Assembly (NCBI GenBank): GCA_027620075.1
Contig: JAQCEY010000001.1
Coordinates: 62,001-126,000 of the forward strand
DNA: 64,000 nt
Direction of reading: 5' to 3'
Origin: Pseudomonadota bacterium
Lineage (GTDB): Bacteria > Pseudomonadota > Alphaproteobacteria > Rickettsiales > UBA6187
The notes beneath the pieces were generated by a model. That model did not search any database, was not told the DNA's origin, and saw only the letters and a program-made list of their open reading frames with translations. The translations under genes and the position numbers were made by a program. Of this stretch, positions 39,985 through 47,482 are shown in pieces; the stretch's first letter is position 1; each line of letters opens with the position of its first letter.

Positions 39985-40314
39985 GTGGATAACTCTGTGT
40001 ATAACTTGTGTATAATCTATTTTTACCGCTCGTTGCTTATGATATTACAAGCACAAGTGGTTGTCAACAACAAACACAGATGGTTGTTGCTAGTGGGTTA
40101 ACAAACTGTTTTATAAGTCCAATCCTTCCCATCTCGCGCGTGTATCAGAAATTACTACGTAATTAAGTAAGAATGAGCTCGCTAATCGCTCACAGGTCAA
40201 TAATTCGTATTAAAAATAACACAGCTGACGGAAAAAACCGATTTTCGGGTTAGGGCGGTAAGAAGCTCGGCAAAAACTAGAATCTAGAATCAAATTCTAG
40301 GCACTAAATGTGCC
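39984..40314. other. Putative replication origin: three DnaA boxes and inverted repeats
   Basis: TGTGGATAA (39984-39992), TGTGTATAA (39996-40004) and TGTGTATAA (40007-40015) are DnaA boxes of the TTATCCACA/TTATACACA type in the same orientation, spaced 12 and 11 bases apart. Further right are GGTTGT/ACAACC-like repeats (40053-40090), CTAGAATCTAGAAT with inverted ATTCTAG (40278-40300) and GGCACTAAATGTGCC (40300-40314). The stretch 39985-40408 contains no gene. The rest of it (40315-40408) shows nothing clear. Confidence 0.6.
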
Positions 40315-40408
40315 CTCTGGTTGCCGTTTTTGATTTTTTGGGTACTTGCTATATAAAAAAAATCTTCGCCCCTCTATGGGCTTTAAAATTGGATTTCTTT
40401 ATGGGATT

Positions 40409-40756
40409 TTATTTTATTTCTATAATTTTTTTATGCAGCTCGTAAATTTCCTTTTGATACTCCAGCTGGAGCCTTGTATTATCCGACTGATATATAACTG
40501 TTAATGCAAATCCCATTATAACAAATATTGCACCTGCAAGGCAGTAGGCAATAAGATTAAATGATATAACCTTACTGTTTAGAGTTTTTATTTTCTCTTC
40601 CTGAACGGCTATTTTTGTACCTAATTCGTATAATTTAGAATCCATCTTTTTATACCTCTTTGTAAGTTCTGAAACTTCACCTTCTAAAATTTTAATTTTA
40701 TATTTCGGCTCAGCCTCAAGTGCTGCCTGAATAGCAGAGTTTTTTTGTTCAGTCAT
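40409..40756 (-). CDS. Coiled-coil membrane protein of the element
   Basis: The 115-residue protein has a coiled coil (about 22-62, KILEGEVSELTKRYKKMDSK and following heptads), one transmembrane helix (about 66-88, FNLIAYCLAGAIFVIMGFAL) and a short polar tail with another helix. No family recognised. It is transcribed leftward, divergent from the structural block, across a region with tandem 30-bp repeats. A role as superinfection or lysis regulator is possible but unsupported. Confidence 0.5.
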   Translation of the reverse strand: MTEQKNSAIQAALEAEPKYKIKILEGEVSELTKRYKKMDSKLYELGTKIAVQEEKIKTLNSKVISFNLIAYCLAGAIFVIMGFALTVIYQSDNTRLQLEYQKEIYELHKKIIEIK

Positions 40757-40860
40757 GGAAAACCTTTCATTTTCGTTAACTTAATAAAACATTTTCAATC
40801 AGTTTTCCAGCCTTTTTCGTGATTTCAGAAAATGGTTATATCCCTGTTGCGTAAACTTTA

Positions 40861-40921
40861 AAAACGTGGTATTTTTGCTAATTATAATAAAAAACGTGGT
40901 CTTTTTGCTAATTATTAATAA
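40861..40921. repeat. Two tandem ~30-bp repeats upstream of the rightward block
   Basis: AAAACGTGGT, then A or C, then TTTTTGCTAATTA and TAATAA occur at 40861-40890 and again at 40891-40921; a degenerate third copy may follow (AAAACAGTACTTTT). They lie between divergent genes and directly before the rightward structural genes, as operators or a promoter array would. Confidence 0.7.
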
Positions 40922-40936
40922 AAAAACAGTACTTTT

Positions 40937-41185
40937 ATGAACGATTTTTTTAAAGGGTTTTTATTAGGGTTTAGTGCGGCTTTTGCATTCGGCTATTTTG
41001 TAAGGGGACAGAACTCTATTAACGATAACGCTTCAGCTGAAAATGACTTTAAGTACAACAGTTACGAGGAAGATTTTGGAACTGACGCAGAAATGGTTGC
41101 CCAAGATTTAAACAAATCTTTTAGTCAATATACAAAAACATATATTTTAAATGAACAGCATCAAAAAGACAACAGAATCCACTAA
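40937..41185 (+). CDS. Small N-terminally anchored membrane protein of the element
   Basis: The 82-residue protein starts MNDFFKGFLLGFSAAFAFGYFVRGQ, a single membrane anchor, followed by a polar acidic tail. No family recognised. It is the first gene of the rightward block and overlaps the DUF2335 gene by 35 bases. No clear ribosome site precedes the ATG; the gene lies 16 bases after the tandem repeats. Confidence 0.5.
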   Translation: MNDFFKGFLLGFSAAFAFGYFVRGQNSINDNASAENDFKYNSYEEDFGTDAEMVAQDLNKSFSQYTKTYILNEQHQKDNRIH

Positions 41186-41594
41186 AAAAATCGGTAAGAG
41201 AGAACATCAGCACAGGGTAGAAGGTGCGATTGCAGCTTTTACAAGTCCTTTGCCTCCACCTGAAACTCTAAAACATTATGAAGATATCCTACCGGGTACA
41301 ACAGAAAGGATTTTGTCTTTAACTGAAGCACAATCAGAACACCGCCAAAAGCACGAGAATGAATATTTAAAAGCACATGAGCGGATAAGGAAAATGGAAA
41401 TAAGCACAAAAAGCTCCGAAATAAAGAGGGGGCAAATATTTGGCTTTGTGGCTCTATTGATGTGGATTGCCTGTATAGTTTTTTTTGCATTAAGCGGTAA
41501 GGATACGCTGTCTTATATCATGGCAGGAGCTGCCGCAGTTACGGGAATAATAGGTGCATTTACAGGCAATCAAAAGAAAAAATCATCAGAATAA
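41151..41594 (+). CDS. DUF2335-family membrane protein
   Basis: The 147-residue protein carries the DUF2335 signature: PLPPPETLKHYEDILPGTTERIL followed by EAQSEHRQKHENEYL (each in part), then two adjacent membrane helices near residues 95-136 and a Lys-rich end. The family is of unknown function and is found in bacterial chromosomes and in phages. In this element it would be one of the early or membrane-associated proteins. It overlaps the preceding gene by 35 bases. Confidence 0.8.
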   Translation: MNSIKKTTESTKKIGKREHQHRVEGAIAAFTSPLPPPETLKHYEDILPGTTERILSLTEAQSEHRQKHENEYLKAHERIRKMEISTKSSEIKRGQIFGFVALLMWIACIVFFALSGKDTLSYIMAGAAAVTGIIGAFTGNQKKKSSE

Positions 41595-41674
41595 TCTGAT
41601 ATCCCTAAAATACTCCCTTAAAATAGATAAAATAATGGTTTATAAACGGTTATGTAATCGTAAGTGAGGTAGTT

Positions 41675-41926
41675 ATGCCGGTTTATCATATGACGTGGGC
41701 GGATTTAAGAAAGGTTTTAGAGTTTCTGAAAATTAAAACGCTTACCGATTTATGTGCGGTTCACATAACTGTTACAGGTTATAGACTTTGCGAGCCGAAA
41801 ACAATGTATAACCAGCTTTCGGAAAACGGTGAATTGAGCATGACCTTGTCACGTTCAATATATATGCTTAAACAGAATGTTACTTTGTCTAGGCAATTAG
41901 AAAAGGTGCAAGAAAATGAAAAATAG
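41675..41926 (+). CDS. Hypothetical protein of the element
   Basis: The 83-residue soluble protein has a GTGAGG ribosome site before its ATG. The segment MTWADLRKVLEFLKIKTLTDLC looks like the opening of a small alpha/beta domain; no family recognised. The end overlaps the next gene by 11 bases, so it belongs to the rightward operon. Confidence 0.5.
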   Translation: MPVYHMTWADLRKVLEFLKIKTLTDLCAVHITVTGYRLCEPKTMYNQLSENGELSMTLSRSIYMLKQNVTLSRQLEKVQENEK

Positions 41927-42110
41927 AATTCAAACATATTTTTGGAATACAGGTAGTTATATAGGTTTTAGCAGCTGCGTTTTTCTGTCATGCGTTTTTC
42001 AGGTTATATTAAGAATAATATCAATACCGTTTATTATTTTAAGCGTTTTTTTTGGTTTTGTTGTTATGTCATTGGGGCTGACAGCATGGTTTTTAAACAG
42101 AAGGTTTTAA
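41916..42110 (+). CDS. Small hydrophobic membrane protein of the element
   Basis: The 64-residue protein is mostly hydrophobic with two membrane helices (about 14-30 and 33-58). It resembles in size the virion membrane proteins of PM2- and PRD1-like phages but no specific homologue is recognised. The next gene starts immediately after its stop. Confidence 0.5.
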   Translation: MKNRIQTYFWNTGSYIGFSSCVFLSCVFQVILRIISIPFIILSVFFGFVVMSLGLTAWFLNRRF

Positions 42111-42662
42111 ATGTCGGATAAATTCAATTTCGATGATTTGGGAAAGGAGGCGGCACGCAATGAGCCGCCTCGAAGCTCTGATGAGACGGTGCAAAAAGTT
42201 TGCGTGCAGCAATATACCCCCGAAGAAGAAAGCGAGGGCGTAAAGTTTGAGTTTCAGGCAAATTTTGTAGCGTCTTCTGTTGTTGAAGGATTTGCGTCTT
42301 TATGGCGTGCGGCGTGGGGAGCTTCAAAAGGTGCGGAATTGACCGAGAAGGAGAGGGAAGGGTTAAACTCTCTTTTGGATCGTGGGGCGGAGCATTTTGG
42401 CTTTACGACTTATATATCGGGTGGCAAGGGCTTTTTTGTTGAGCTGCTCGGCAGGATACTTGCTGCTATAGTGCCAAGGGCTGCAAATTCTACAACAAGG
42501 AATCATTTTAGAGATACGGTTTTTTACGGTAAAAAAACCGATAAAAAAACGGAAAATACACAGGAGAAAAACGACGATGAACCAATTTCTAGAGGCGACA
42601 AGCCAGCCGCAACCGCAGACTATGGAAACGGACTTACAGCCAGCAACTTCAGTCAGCTCTAG
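42111..42662 (+). CDS. Hypothetical protein of the element
   Basis: The 183-residue protein has an acidic N-terminus, a central part (KFEFQANFVASSVVEGFASLWRAAW; LNSLLDRGAEHFGFTTYISGG, in pieces) and an amphipathic segment FFVELLGRILAAIVPRA. The C-terminal ~45 residues are polar and low in complexity. No family recognised. Its last 86 bases overlap the start of the next gene in another frame, an unusually long overlap even for a phage. Confidence 0.5.
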   Translation: MSDKFNFDDLGKEAARNEPPRSSDETVQKVCVQQYTPEEESEGVKFEFQANFVASSVVEGFASLWRAAWGASKGAELTEKEREGLNSLLDRGAEHFGFTTYISGGKGFFVELLGRILAAIVPRAANSTTRNHFRDTVFYGKKTDKKTENTQEKNDDEPISRGDKPAATADYGNGLTASNFSQL

Positions 42663-42894
42663 GGCTTCAACTATATTTTTATCATTACTTACGCTGGCAG
42701 TTGGTGGTGCAGGTGCTTATTTTGCATTCAAGCCTAAAAAAGCGGAAGCAGATGCAGAAAAAACACCGGAGGCTTTGCCGGTAACAAAAGGACAAACGTT
42801 AATAGATCCTCAAACAGGTGAAGAACTTATCGTTACCAAAAAAGGCGGTCGTAAAAAAAAAGTGACTACCGAGCAAGTAACGCCGCCAGCGTAG
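42577..42894 (+). CDS. Single-helix membrane anchor protein, upstream part of a frameshift fusion with the ATPase
   Basis: The 105-residue zero-frame product has a polar N-terminus (about 1-28), one membrane helix (about 32-51, TIFLSLLTLAVGGAGAYFAF) and a charged linker with TGEELIVTKKGGRKKK. An AGGAG site lies 10 bases before the ATG. Eleven codons before the stop comes a run of nine A (42853-42861). A -1 shift there joins the linker to the P-loop ATPase, giving one protein with a membrane anchor and an ATPase. The short product alone would be the unfused anchor. Confidence 0.6.
   Translation: MNQFLEATSQPQPQTMETDLQPATSVSSRASTIFLSLLTLAVGGAGAYFAFKPKKAEADAEKTPEALPVTKGQTLIDPQTGEELIVTKKGGRKKKVTTEQVTPPA
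42853..42861 (+). promoter_or_regulatory. A9 slippery run, candidate -1 frameshift or transcriptional slippage site
   Basis: Nine consecutive A occur where the anchor frame reads AAA AAA AAA GTG. Moving back one base continues as AAA AAA AGT GAC into the ATPase frame, which is open from 42855 after an in-frame TAA at 42852. GTGAC just after the run can pair with GTCAC at 42901-42905. A homopolymer assembly error is the main alternative. Confidence 0.5.
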
Positions 42895-43460
42895 AAGTTT
42901 GTCACCGTGGTGTTTTAGGTGCAACCGGCATGGGTAAAACTTGGCTTGCAAAACAGGCTTTGCATAAGGTAGCGACTTACTCGGACGCTGAAATTTTGAT
43001 ATATACGCCCGTTGATTTTGACGGGTGGCCCTCACGAGCAAAAATTTATAACAATCCTGATAAATTCGTAACAGCAATTAATCAATATATAGCCTCCGGC
43101 AAGCGTGCCTGTCATGTTTATATTGATGAAATGGGAAAAATAAATACTCATTACGGGCATTATAAGCGGTATCCTCAAACATTACAGGAGCTTACATTTA
43201 TGTTGAGGCATATGGGTATAACCGTTTGGATATCGTCACAAAGGGCAACTATGATTCACCCAGATATCCGAGAAAATCTCGGTGAAATATATTGTTTTTA
43301 TTTAAAAAGACCCAGTGACAGGCAGGCAATCGAAGATGAAAGTTATATCAAGCAATATAACGGAAAACCCTTAAATGTTGCTATCGGGGAACTGCAAAAA
43401 TTAGAGTTTTTTGTTATTAATCCAAAAAAAAGAACCCTAGAAAAGAAACGTTTGAGTTAA
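42855..43460 (+). CDS. FtsK/HerA-type genome-packaging ATPase (start by frameshift)
   Basis: The open frame gives about 200 residues. Walker A is GVLGATGMGKTWLAKQ and Walker B is HVYIDEMGK; WISSQRAT is a sensor-like motif. The size and motif order resemble the packaging ATPases (P9 type) of PM2- and PRD1-like phages. The only ATG, at 42930, lies inside Walker A and would remove GATG, so it cannot be the start. No ATG, GTG or TTG lies upstream in this frame. Expression by slippage from the anchor gene is therefore likely. It would pump DNA into the preformed capsid. Confidence 0.75.
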   Translation, partial: KKSDYRASNAASVEVCHRGVLGATGMGKTWLAKQALHKVATYSDAEILIYTPVDFDGWPSRAKIYNNPDKFVTAINQYIASGKRACHVYIDEMGKINTHYGHYKRYPQTLQELTFMLRHMGITVWISSQRATMIHPDIRENLGEIYCFYLKRPSDRQAIEDESYIKQYNGKPLNVAIGELQKLEFFVINPKKRTLEKKRLS

Positions 43461-43551
43461 ATATCCCTTAATACCTCACTTCTATTTATAACTTTTTTAC
43501 GACACAATAAAACTCACGAACATATATCAATTTCTTATCAGGGTTTTAAAA

Positions 43552-43821
43552 ATGTCACTAAACATGATTCTTGAGTATCTGACAAAAGCAATTATAGGGG
43601 CTGTTGCTCTTTTTATAACTGTAAAAGGCGGCGGAGCTTTTGCAAAAACTTTCAAAGTTGGAAACAATTGGATTTCCAGCACTTCCATAAAGGGGCTAGC
43701 ATATAAGCTTGCAGCGGGTTTTGCTCTTATGACGGCACTACCATTCATAAATGACCTTGTAACCTCACTTATGAGGCAGTTGCCTATATCAAGTGGTAAC
43801 ACAAGCAATACGTCTTCATAA
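43552..43821 (+). CDS. Small two-helix membrane protein of the element
   Basis: The 89-residue protein has two membrane segments (about 8-27 and 50-70), a central polar loop and a Ser/Thr-rich tail. It lies between the ATPase and the capsid gene, as do virion membrane proteins of icosahedral membrane phages. No family recognised. Confidence 0.5.
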   Translation: MSLNMILEYLTKAIIGAVALFITVKGGGAFAKTFKVGNNWISSTSIKGLAYKLAAGFALMTALPFINDLVTSLMRQLPISSGNTSNTSS

Positions 43822-43878
43822 GTAATGCAATAAGTACTGCAACTTCCATAATTATAATTTTTTTTAGAGGATATAAAA

Positions 43879-44952
43879 ATGCCTAAAAATACAACACCAA
43901 CCGGTCTTGCAACTGCAATTATTCCAAGGCAATACCGTAGTTTCTTGCAACAAAATTTTGAGCTAAAAAGCGGTTCATCAATGCAAATGCAAATGCCGGA
44001 GCGTACTATAGTAAATGGTGCGATGGTTTATATAACTGTGCCTTACGAAGTGGGTGCTTCCGCACCCACGGGCTTACAAGAAGCACAGGCGTATAGCATA
44101 TTAAACAGGCTTGTTGTTGAAAGTTCACGCCCTGACGGCAAAAAATGGGATATTAATAATGTTGCTATCCGCAAACATTGCAGCAAATTCAAAGGTATTC
44201 AACTGCCGGAGCCGGCGTTTGACCTTGCAACAAGCGGCGGTGCAAAAGAATTGATTATTCCTATTTACCTTGATTTTACAATGCCGGGGAATCCTTTTTC
44301 AGTTTATCATTGCGGAGCAAATAACTATACGCAACGTTATAAAATTCGTTTGGATTGGAACGAAAATATGAACGGTGATGCCGGTATATTTACGGCTGTA
44401 AATGATTTTGCGATTGATAAGCAAAACATTAAGGTGCAGATAAAATATGATCAACATGTTTTGCCTGAAAATCACGACATAATGTTGAATCCTTCACGTT
44501 TGTTAATGAGAAACCTTAACCAGATTGTCAAGGACTTCACGCAAACAGGTAAAGTTTTTGATAAACTTGAAGAAAAAAGGGATTACGTAGCTATTCATAT
44601 CGCCGCTATCAAGCAAGCAACTTCAGGCGGACTTATTACGGCAACAGATGAGATTTTTAGTAATTTCGAGCAAATATCAATAGCAAGTGACCAAGGTTCT
44701 AATGCCAGCACCTTTTTAAGGTCTTCGTGGTACGATTTGCGTGATCATACGGTTAAATGGCATAACGATCAGTATGCTGACTTAGAAGCCGGTTACAGGA
44801 CTTTTGCTTTGATAGATGACAAAAGGCTAGCTCAATCGGTAACGGTTGCCGCACAAGGTGATGTTAACTTAAACTTTGACGAAGCAAAGGTTGTGTCAAG
44901 TCATGATACAAGGCTAGAACTTACGTACGAGTACCTAACCAAGCAAGATTAG
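43879..44952 (+). CDS. Putative double-jelly-roll major capsid protein
   Basis: The 357-residue protein has no signal or membrane segment and is rich in beta strands. Its second half has RDYVAIHIAAIKQA, WYDLRDHTVKWHNDQY, then FALIDDKRLAQSVTVAAQGDVNLNF and a closing LELTYEYL. This order recalls the P2 capsid protein of phage PM2, where IAAIHI, a W-DL helix and a final VEY strand sit at matching places; this is from memory. An AGAGGA ribosome site precedes the ATG. It follows the ATPase and a small membrane protein, as in double-jelly-roll phages. Structure prediction would settle it. Confidence 0.7.
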   Translation: MPKNTTPTGLATAIIPRQYRSFLQQNFELKSGSSMQMQMPERTIVNGAMVYITVPYEVGASAPTGLQEAQAYSILNRLVVESSRPDGKKWDINNVAIRKHCSKFKGIQLPEPAFDLATSGGAKELIIPIYLDFTMPGNPFSVYHCGANNYTQRYKIRLDWNENMNGDAGIFTAVNDFAIDKQNIKVQIKYDQHVLPENHDIMLNPSRLLMRNLNQIVKDFTQTGKVFDKLEEKRDYVAIHIAAIKQATSGGLITATDEIFSNFEQISIASDQGSNASTFLRSSWYDLRDHTVKWHNDQYADLEAGYRTFALIDDKRLAQSVTVAAQGDVNLNFDEAKVVSSHDTRLELTYEYLTKQD

Positions 44953-44962
44953 TGAGGTAACG

Positions 44963-45253
44963 GTGAGCATTTTTGACAGCATAATAGAAGGCGTTGGCGA
45001 TATTGTTGAGGTCGGCAAAGATATTTTTGGTTTCATAAATCAATCAGAAATTGCCGCACAAGAAACAGGCGTTAAGCAGGTAGTAGCTGAAACTGCACTT
45101 GCACAGCAGCAGCTGGAGGCTGAACGTATTAAGGCTGAGGCAGACGCAGCTTTTTTTAGTTCCAGTACAATTTCACAAGTTGCAATGATAGTAGGTGTCG
45201 CTGCAACTGTTATTGCTGGCTTGTTTTTAATTTTTGGTGGGGACGGTGATTAA
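44963..45253 (+). CDS. Membrane protein with coiled coil, GTG start
   Basis: The 96-residue protein starts at GTG ten bases after the capsid stop. A helical amphipathic segment (about 24-63, alanine-, glutamine- and glutamate-rich) precedes one membrane helix (about 68-92). It ends in a one-base overlap with the next gene. It is a likely virion membrane protein; no family recognised. Confidence 0.55.
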   Translation: MSIFDSIIEGVGDIVEVGKDIFGFINQSEIAAQETGVKQVVAETALAQQQLEAERIKAEADAAFFSSSTISQVAMIVGVAATVIAGLFLIFGGDGD

Positions 45254-45690
45254 TGGCTGTTCAAGCATTATTAGCCGCATTGCCGGCTATCACAGGAGGT
45301 CTAAAGGGGATAGGAGATTCAGGTATACTTTCAGCCTTGACCGGCGGAGGTACTGAGCAAAATGTCAGCCAAACATCGAGCAATAGCTCGGTAACTAATA
45401 CTTCTGTTGGTATAAGCAATTCCTTTGGTGGTGATAGTTCGGGTTCTCCTTCAGCCGATTTTGCTACGGAACTTTCAAACCAACTCAGTTCTGCAGCAAC
45501 ATCTTTGCCGCCTACGCCGGTGGGTTCCACACTAAGCGGTTCTAGTGTTCCGCAAATAATTGGAATTCCAAACACGGTTAGCAATCAAGCAAATAGTTTT
45601 TTATCGCCCACTAATATTGCAATCGGTGGCGGTATTATTGCGGCGTTTACCTTGGTATTGGCTCTAACCAAGAAGAAAAAGAGGAAGTAA
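45253..45690 (+). CDS. Glycine/serine-rich membrane protein of the element
   Basis: The 145-residue protein has an N-terminal hydrophobic segment (about 2-30), a long Ser/Asn/Thr/Gly-rich linker (about 30-115) and a C-terminal membrane helix (about 121-138) with a KKKKRK end that should stay inside. This plan suits a virion protein that spans the membrane and reaches the capsid. No family recognised. Confidence 0.55.
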   Translation: MAVQALLAALPAITGGLKGIGDSGILSALTGGGTEQNVSQTSSNSSVTNTSVGISNSFGGDSSGSPSADFATELSNQLSSAATSLPPTPVGSTLSGSSVPQIIGIPNTVSNQANSFLSPTNIAIGGGIIAAFTLVLALTKKKKRK

Positions 45691-45694
45691 TGTT

Positions 45695-45940
45695 ATGTGG
45701 GGATTAATTGGTGGTGCGGCTATAGGTTTGGTGTCATATTTTGGCGGCTTCTTTTCGGGTGTGGATACGGCAACGCCGGCGGTTGTTATTAGCGGCAATC
45801 CTACAGCATCAAGCTCAAGCTTTAACATATTGGGATTTGAGTTAAATAAGGTTTCCACGATAGTTTGGAGTGTAATAATTTTGTTTGTTTTTTGGCTGGT
45901 TTTAAAAGTAAGTGGGGAATTTAAAAGGTTAATAAAGTAG
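45695..45940 (+). CDS. Small membrane protein of the element
   Basis: The 81-residue protein has two hydrophobic segments (about 3-18 and 52-70) with a small polar loop. It starts four bases after the preceding stop. No family recognised; probably a virion membrane component. Confidence 0.5.
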   Translation: MWGLIGGAAIGLVSYFGGFFSGVDTATPAVVISGNPTASSSSFNILGFELNKVSTIVWSVIILFVFWLVLKVSGEFKRLIK

Positions 45941-45944
45941 CGAT

Positions 45945-46319
45945 ATGGGGTTATTTGGCGGATTATTTGGGGGTGGTTCTAAACAGACGGTAAACCAAAC
46001 TACCACGAATGAAACCGAGGTAAATACTGCTGTTGAAGTTAAAAATGATTTTATAATTGATACGGATCCTATAGCCAACGCATTTAATGGAATTCAGCAG
46101 GCTTTAAGTGAGTTGGGTATTTTAAGTATTATAGGTCAGGAATTGCAGACAAAGGCTAATACCGAAACTCAACTTGCACTTGGTATTTTAGATGCAGAAA
46201 GTAACAAAATTATTGCAAGCGGTGTTATAGAATCGGGTTTAAGCGTTCTTAAAAATATAGGCATTTTTGCCGCCGTCACTTTTTCCGTATGGGCGTTGTT
46301 AAAAATTATTAAGGGGTAA
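45945..46319 (+). CDS. Membrane-anchored protein of the element
   Basis: The 124-residue protein has a glycine-rich N-terminus (MGLFGGLFGGGSKQTVNQTT), a soluble middle and a C-terminal membrane helix (about 100-121). The first part resembles the 145-residue protein in its Asn/Thr-rich stretch. No family recognised. Confidence 0.5.
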   Translation: MGLFGGLFGGGSKQTVNQTTTNETEVNTAVEVKNDFIIDTDPIANAFNGIQQALSELGILSIIGQELQTKANTETQLALGILDAESNKIIASGVIESGLSVLKNIGIFAAVTFSVWALLKIIKG

Positions 46320-46321
46320 AA

Positions 46322-46963
46322 ATGGCTTACGAATTTAAGAATGCAATAAAATACGAGCTTGATACAGCGTATGTGCGGCATGATATAATAGCCGATTGCT
46401 ATCGCATTGAAATTTCAGATGCATCTACGGTTAACGCAATTGTCACCGTACAGCTTATTTTGGAGGACCGGACAAAAGTTGATGATATCCGTTTGAAAAA
46501 AGGTGCATTTTACGAAAGTCCGATAAAAATAGATTACCTGAAGCTAACATCTTCTGCCCAGCCTCTGGAATGGGTTGAATTCAGATTTACGGACATGTCA
46601 AACCCTCCTGATCGCCCTGAATATGACAGCGGTGTGAAAGAAGTTATTGATTCTGTAGGTTCTGTTGATGAGATAAAGGGCAGTGTCAAAACAAAGTCAG
46701 GAGACACGATAGTCGCAACTAAAGTAACGGTCGGTACAACTGAGGTAACATTGTTAGCGGCTGATACGACAAGGACACGAGCAACTATATACAGCTACGG
46801 GAATATAGGTAAGGTTTGTTTTATCGGTGAATCAGGCGTAGATACGGCAAGCAGTTTTCCCTTGGTTGCCGGTGCTTCAATGACTATTGAAAGCGGTGCT
46901 GAAGTTAAGGCTATAGGCGATTCTACGGGCATAGACATTAGAATTTTTGAAGAGAGGTTATAA
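46322..46963 (+). CDS. Putative vertex or spike-type structural protein
   Basis: The 213-residue protein has no membrane segment. The N-terminal half has beta character (VTVQLILEDRTKVDDIRLKKG). The C-terminal ~65 residues (RTRATIYSYGNIGKVCFIGESGVDT, then GASMTIESGAEVKAIG, in pieces) look like a small phage structural beta domain seen in tail or head decoration proteins. It is followed directly by a fibre-like protein with a one-base overlap. Role by analogy to phage spike proteins. Confidence 0.5.
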   Translation: MAYEFKNAIKYELDTAYVRHDIIADCYRIEISDASTVNAIVTVQLILEDRTKVDDIRLKKGAFYESPIKIDYLKLTSSAQPLEWVEFRFTDMSNPPDRPEYDSGVKEVIDSVGSVDEIKGSVKTKSGDTIVATKVTVGTTEVTLLAADTTRTRATIYSYGNIGKVCFIGESGVDTASSFPLVAGASMTIESGAEVKAIGDSTGIDIRIFEERL

Positions 46964-47481
46964 TGTCAGGACTTACTATACCTGTACCTAGTGCTACTTC
47001 GACCATAGAGGGAAAACAGGTTCTTGTTGAGCAAGCAAGTCAAACGCTCGCTGGAAAGTCTGAAATAGCGTCTGTGGCTGAAGTTAACGCAGGACTTGAC
47101 GGGCAGCGAATAGTTACACCTGCGGGGTTGTTATTCGGCATGGGAATTTGTGATATATATCAATCAGGTGAAATCACAATGACACCCGGAAGCTTGTCAA
47201 CAAATGCTCACGGCTTCGGGCGGACTCCAAAAATTATACAATTGTCGGCAATATGCAAAACCGTAGAAGACGGCTGGAGTATTGGCGATGAGTTTTTAAT
47301 TCACCCGACAAGCCCTAATGGTTCTAGTTCAAGAAGGCCCGGTGTTTATTCTGACGCTTCAAATATATATTTGCGTTTTCCCAATTCTTCGCCCGTCCTC
47401 CAATACATGAACAAAGGCTCGGGTGCTTTCGTTGATTTAACAGACGCAAACTGGCGTATAAAAATTAATGCGTGGGGTTAG
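46963..47481 (+). CDS. Fibre-like receptor-binding protein
   Basis: The 172-residue protein contains a fibre-type motif IASVAEVNAGLDGQRIVTPAGL (in part), similar to the EVNAGTD...VTPA repeats of many phage tail fibres. The C-terminal ~100 residues are beta-rich with aromatic and glycine residues, as expected for a receptor-binding knob. In a tailless phage this could be the vertex spike. The next gene resembles a fibre-associated protein. Confidence 0.6.
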   Translation: MSGLTIPVPSATSTIEGKQVLVEQASQTLAGKSEIASVAEVNAGLDGQRIVTPAGLLFGMGICDIYQSGEITMTPGSLSTNAHGFGRTPKIIQLSAICKTVEDGWSIGDEFLIHPTSPNGSSSRRPGVYSDASNIYLRFPNSSPVLQYMNKGSGAFVDLTDANWRIKINAWG

Positions 47482-47482
47482 A

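Noticed and set aside
40861-40921. CRISPR array
   Set aside because: Only two directly adjacent units with no unique spacers.
42930-43460. ATG at 42930 as start of the ATPase
   Set aside because: It falls inside Walker A (GATG-MGKT) and would delete the glycine-rich part of the P-loop.
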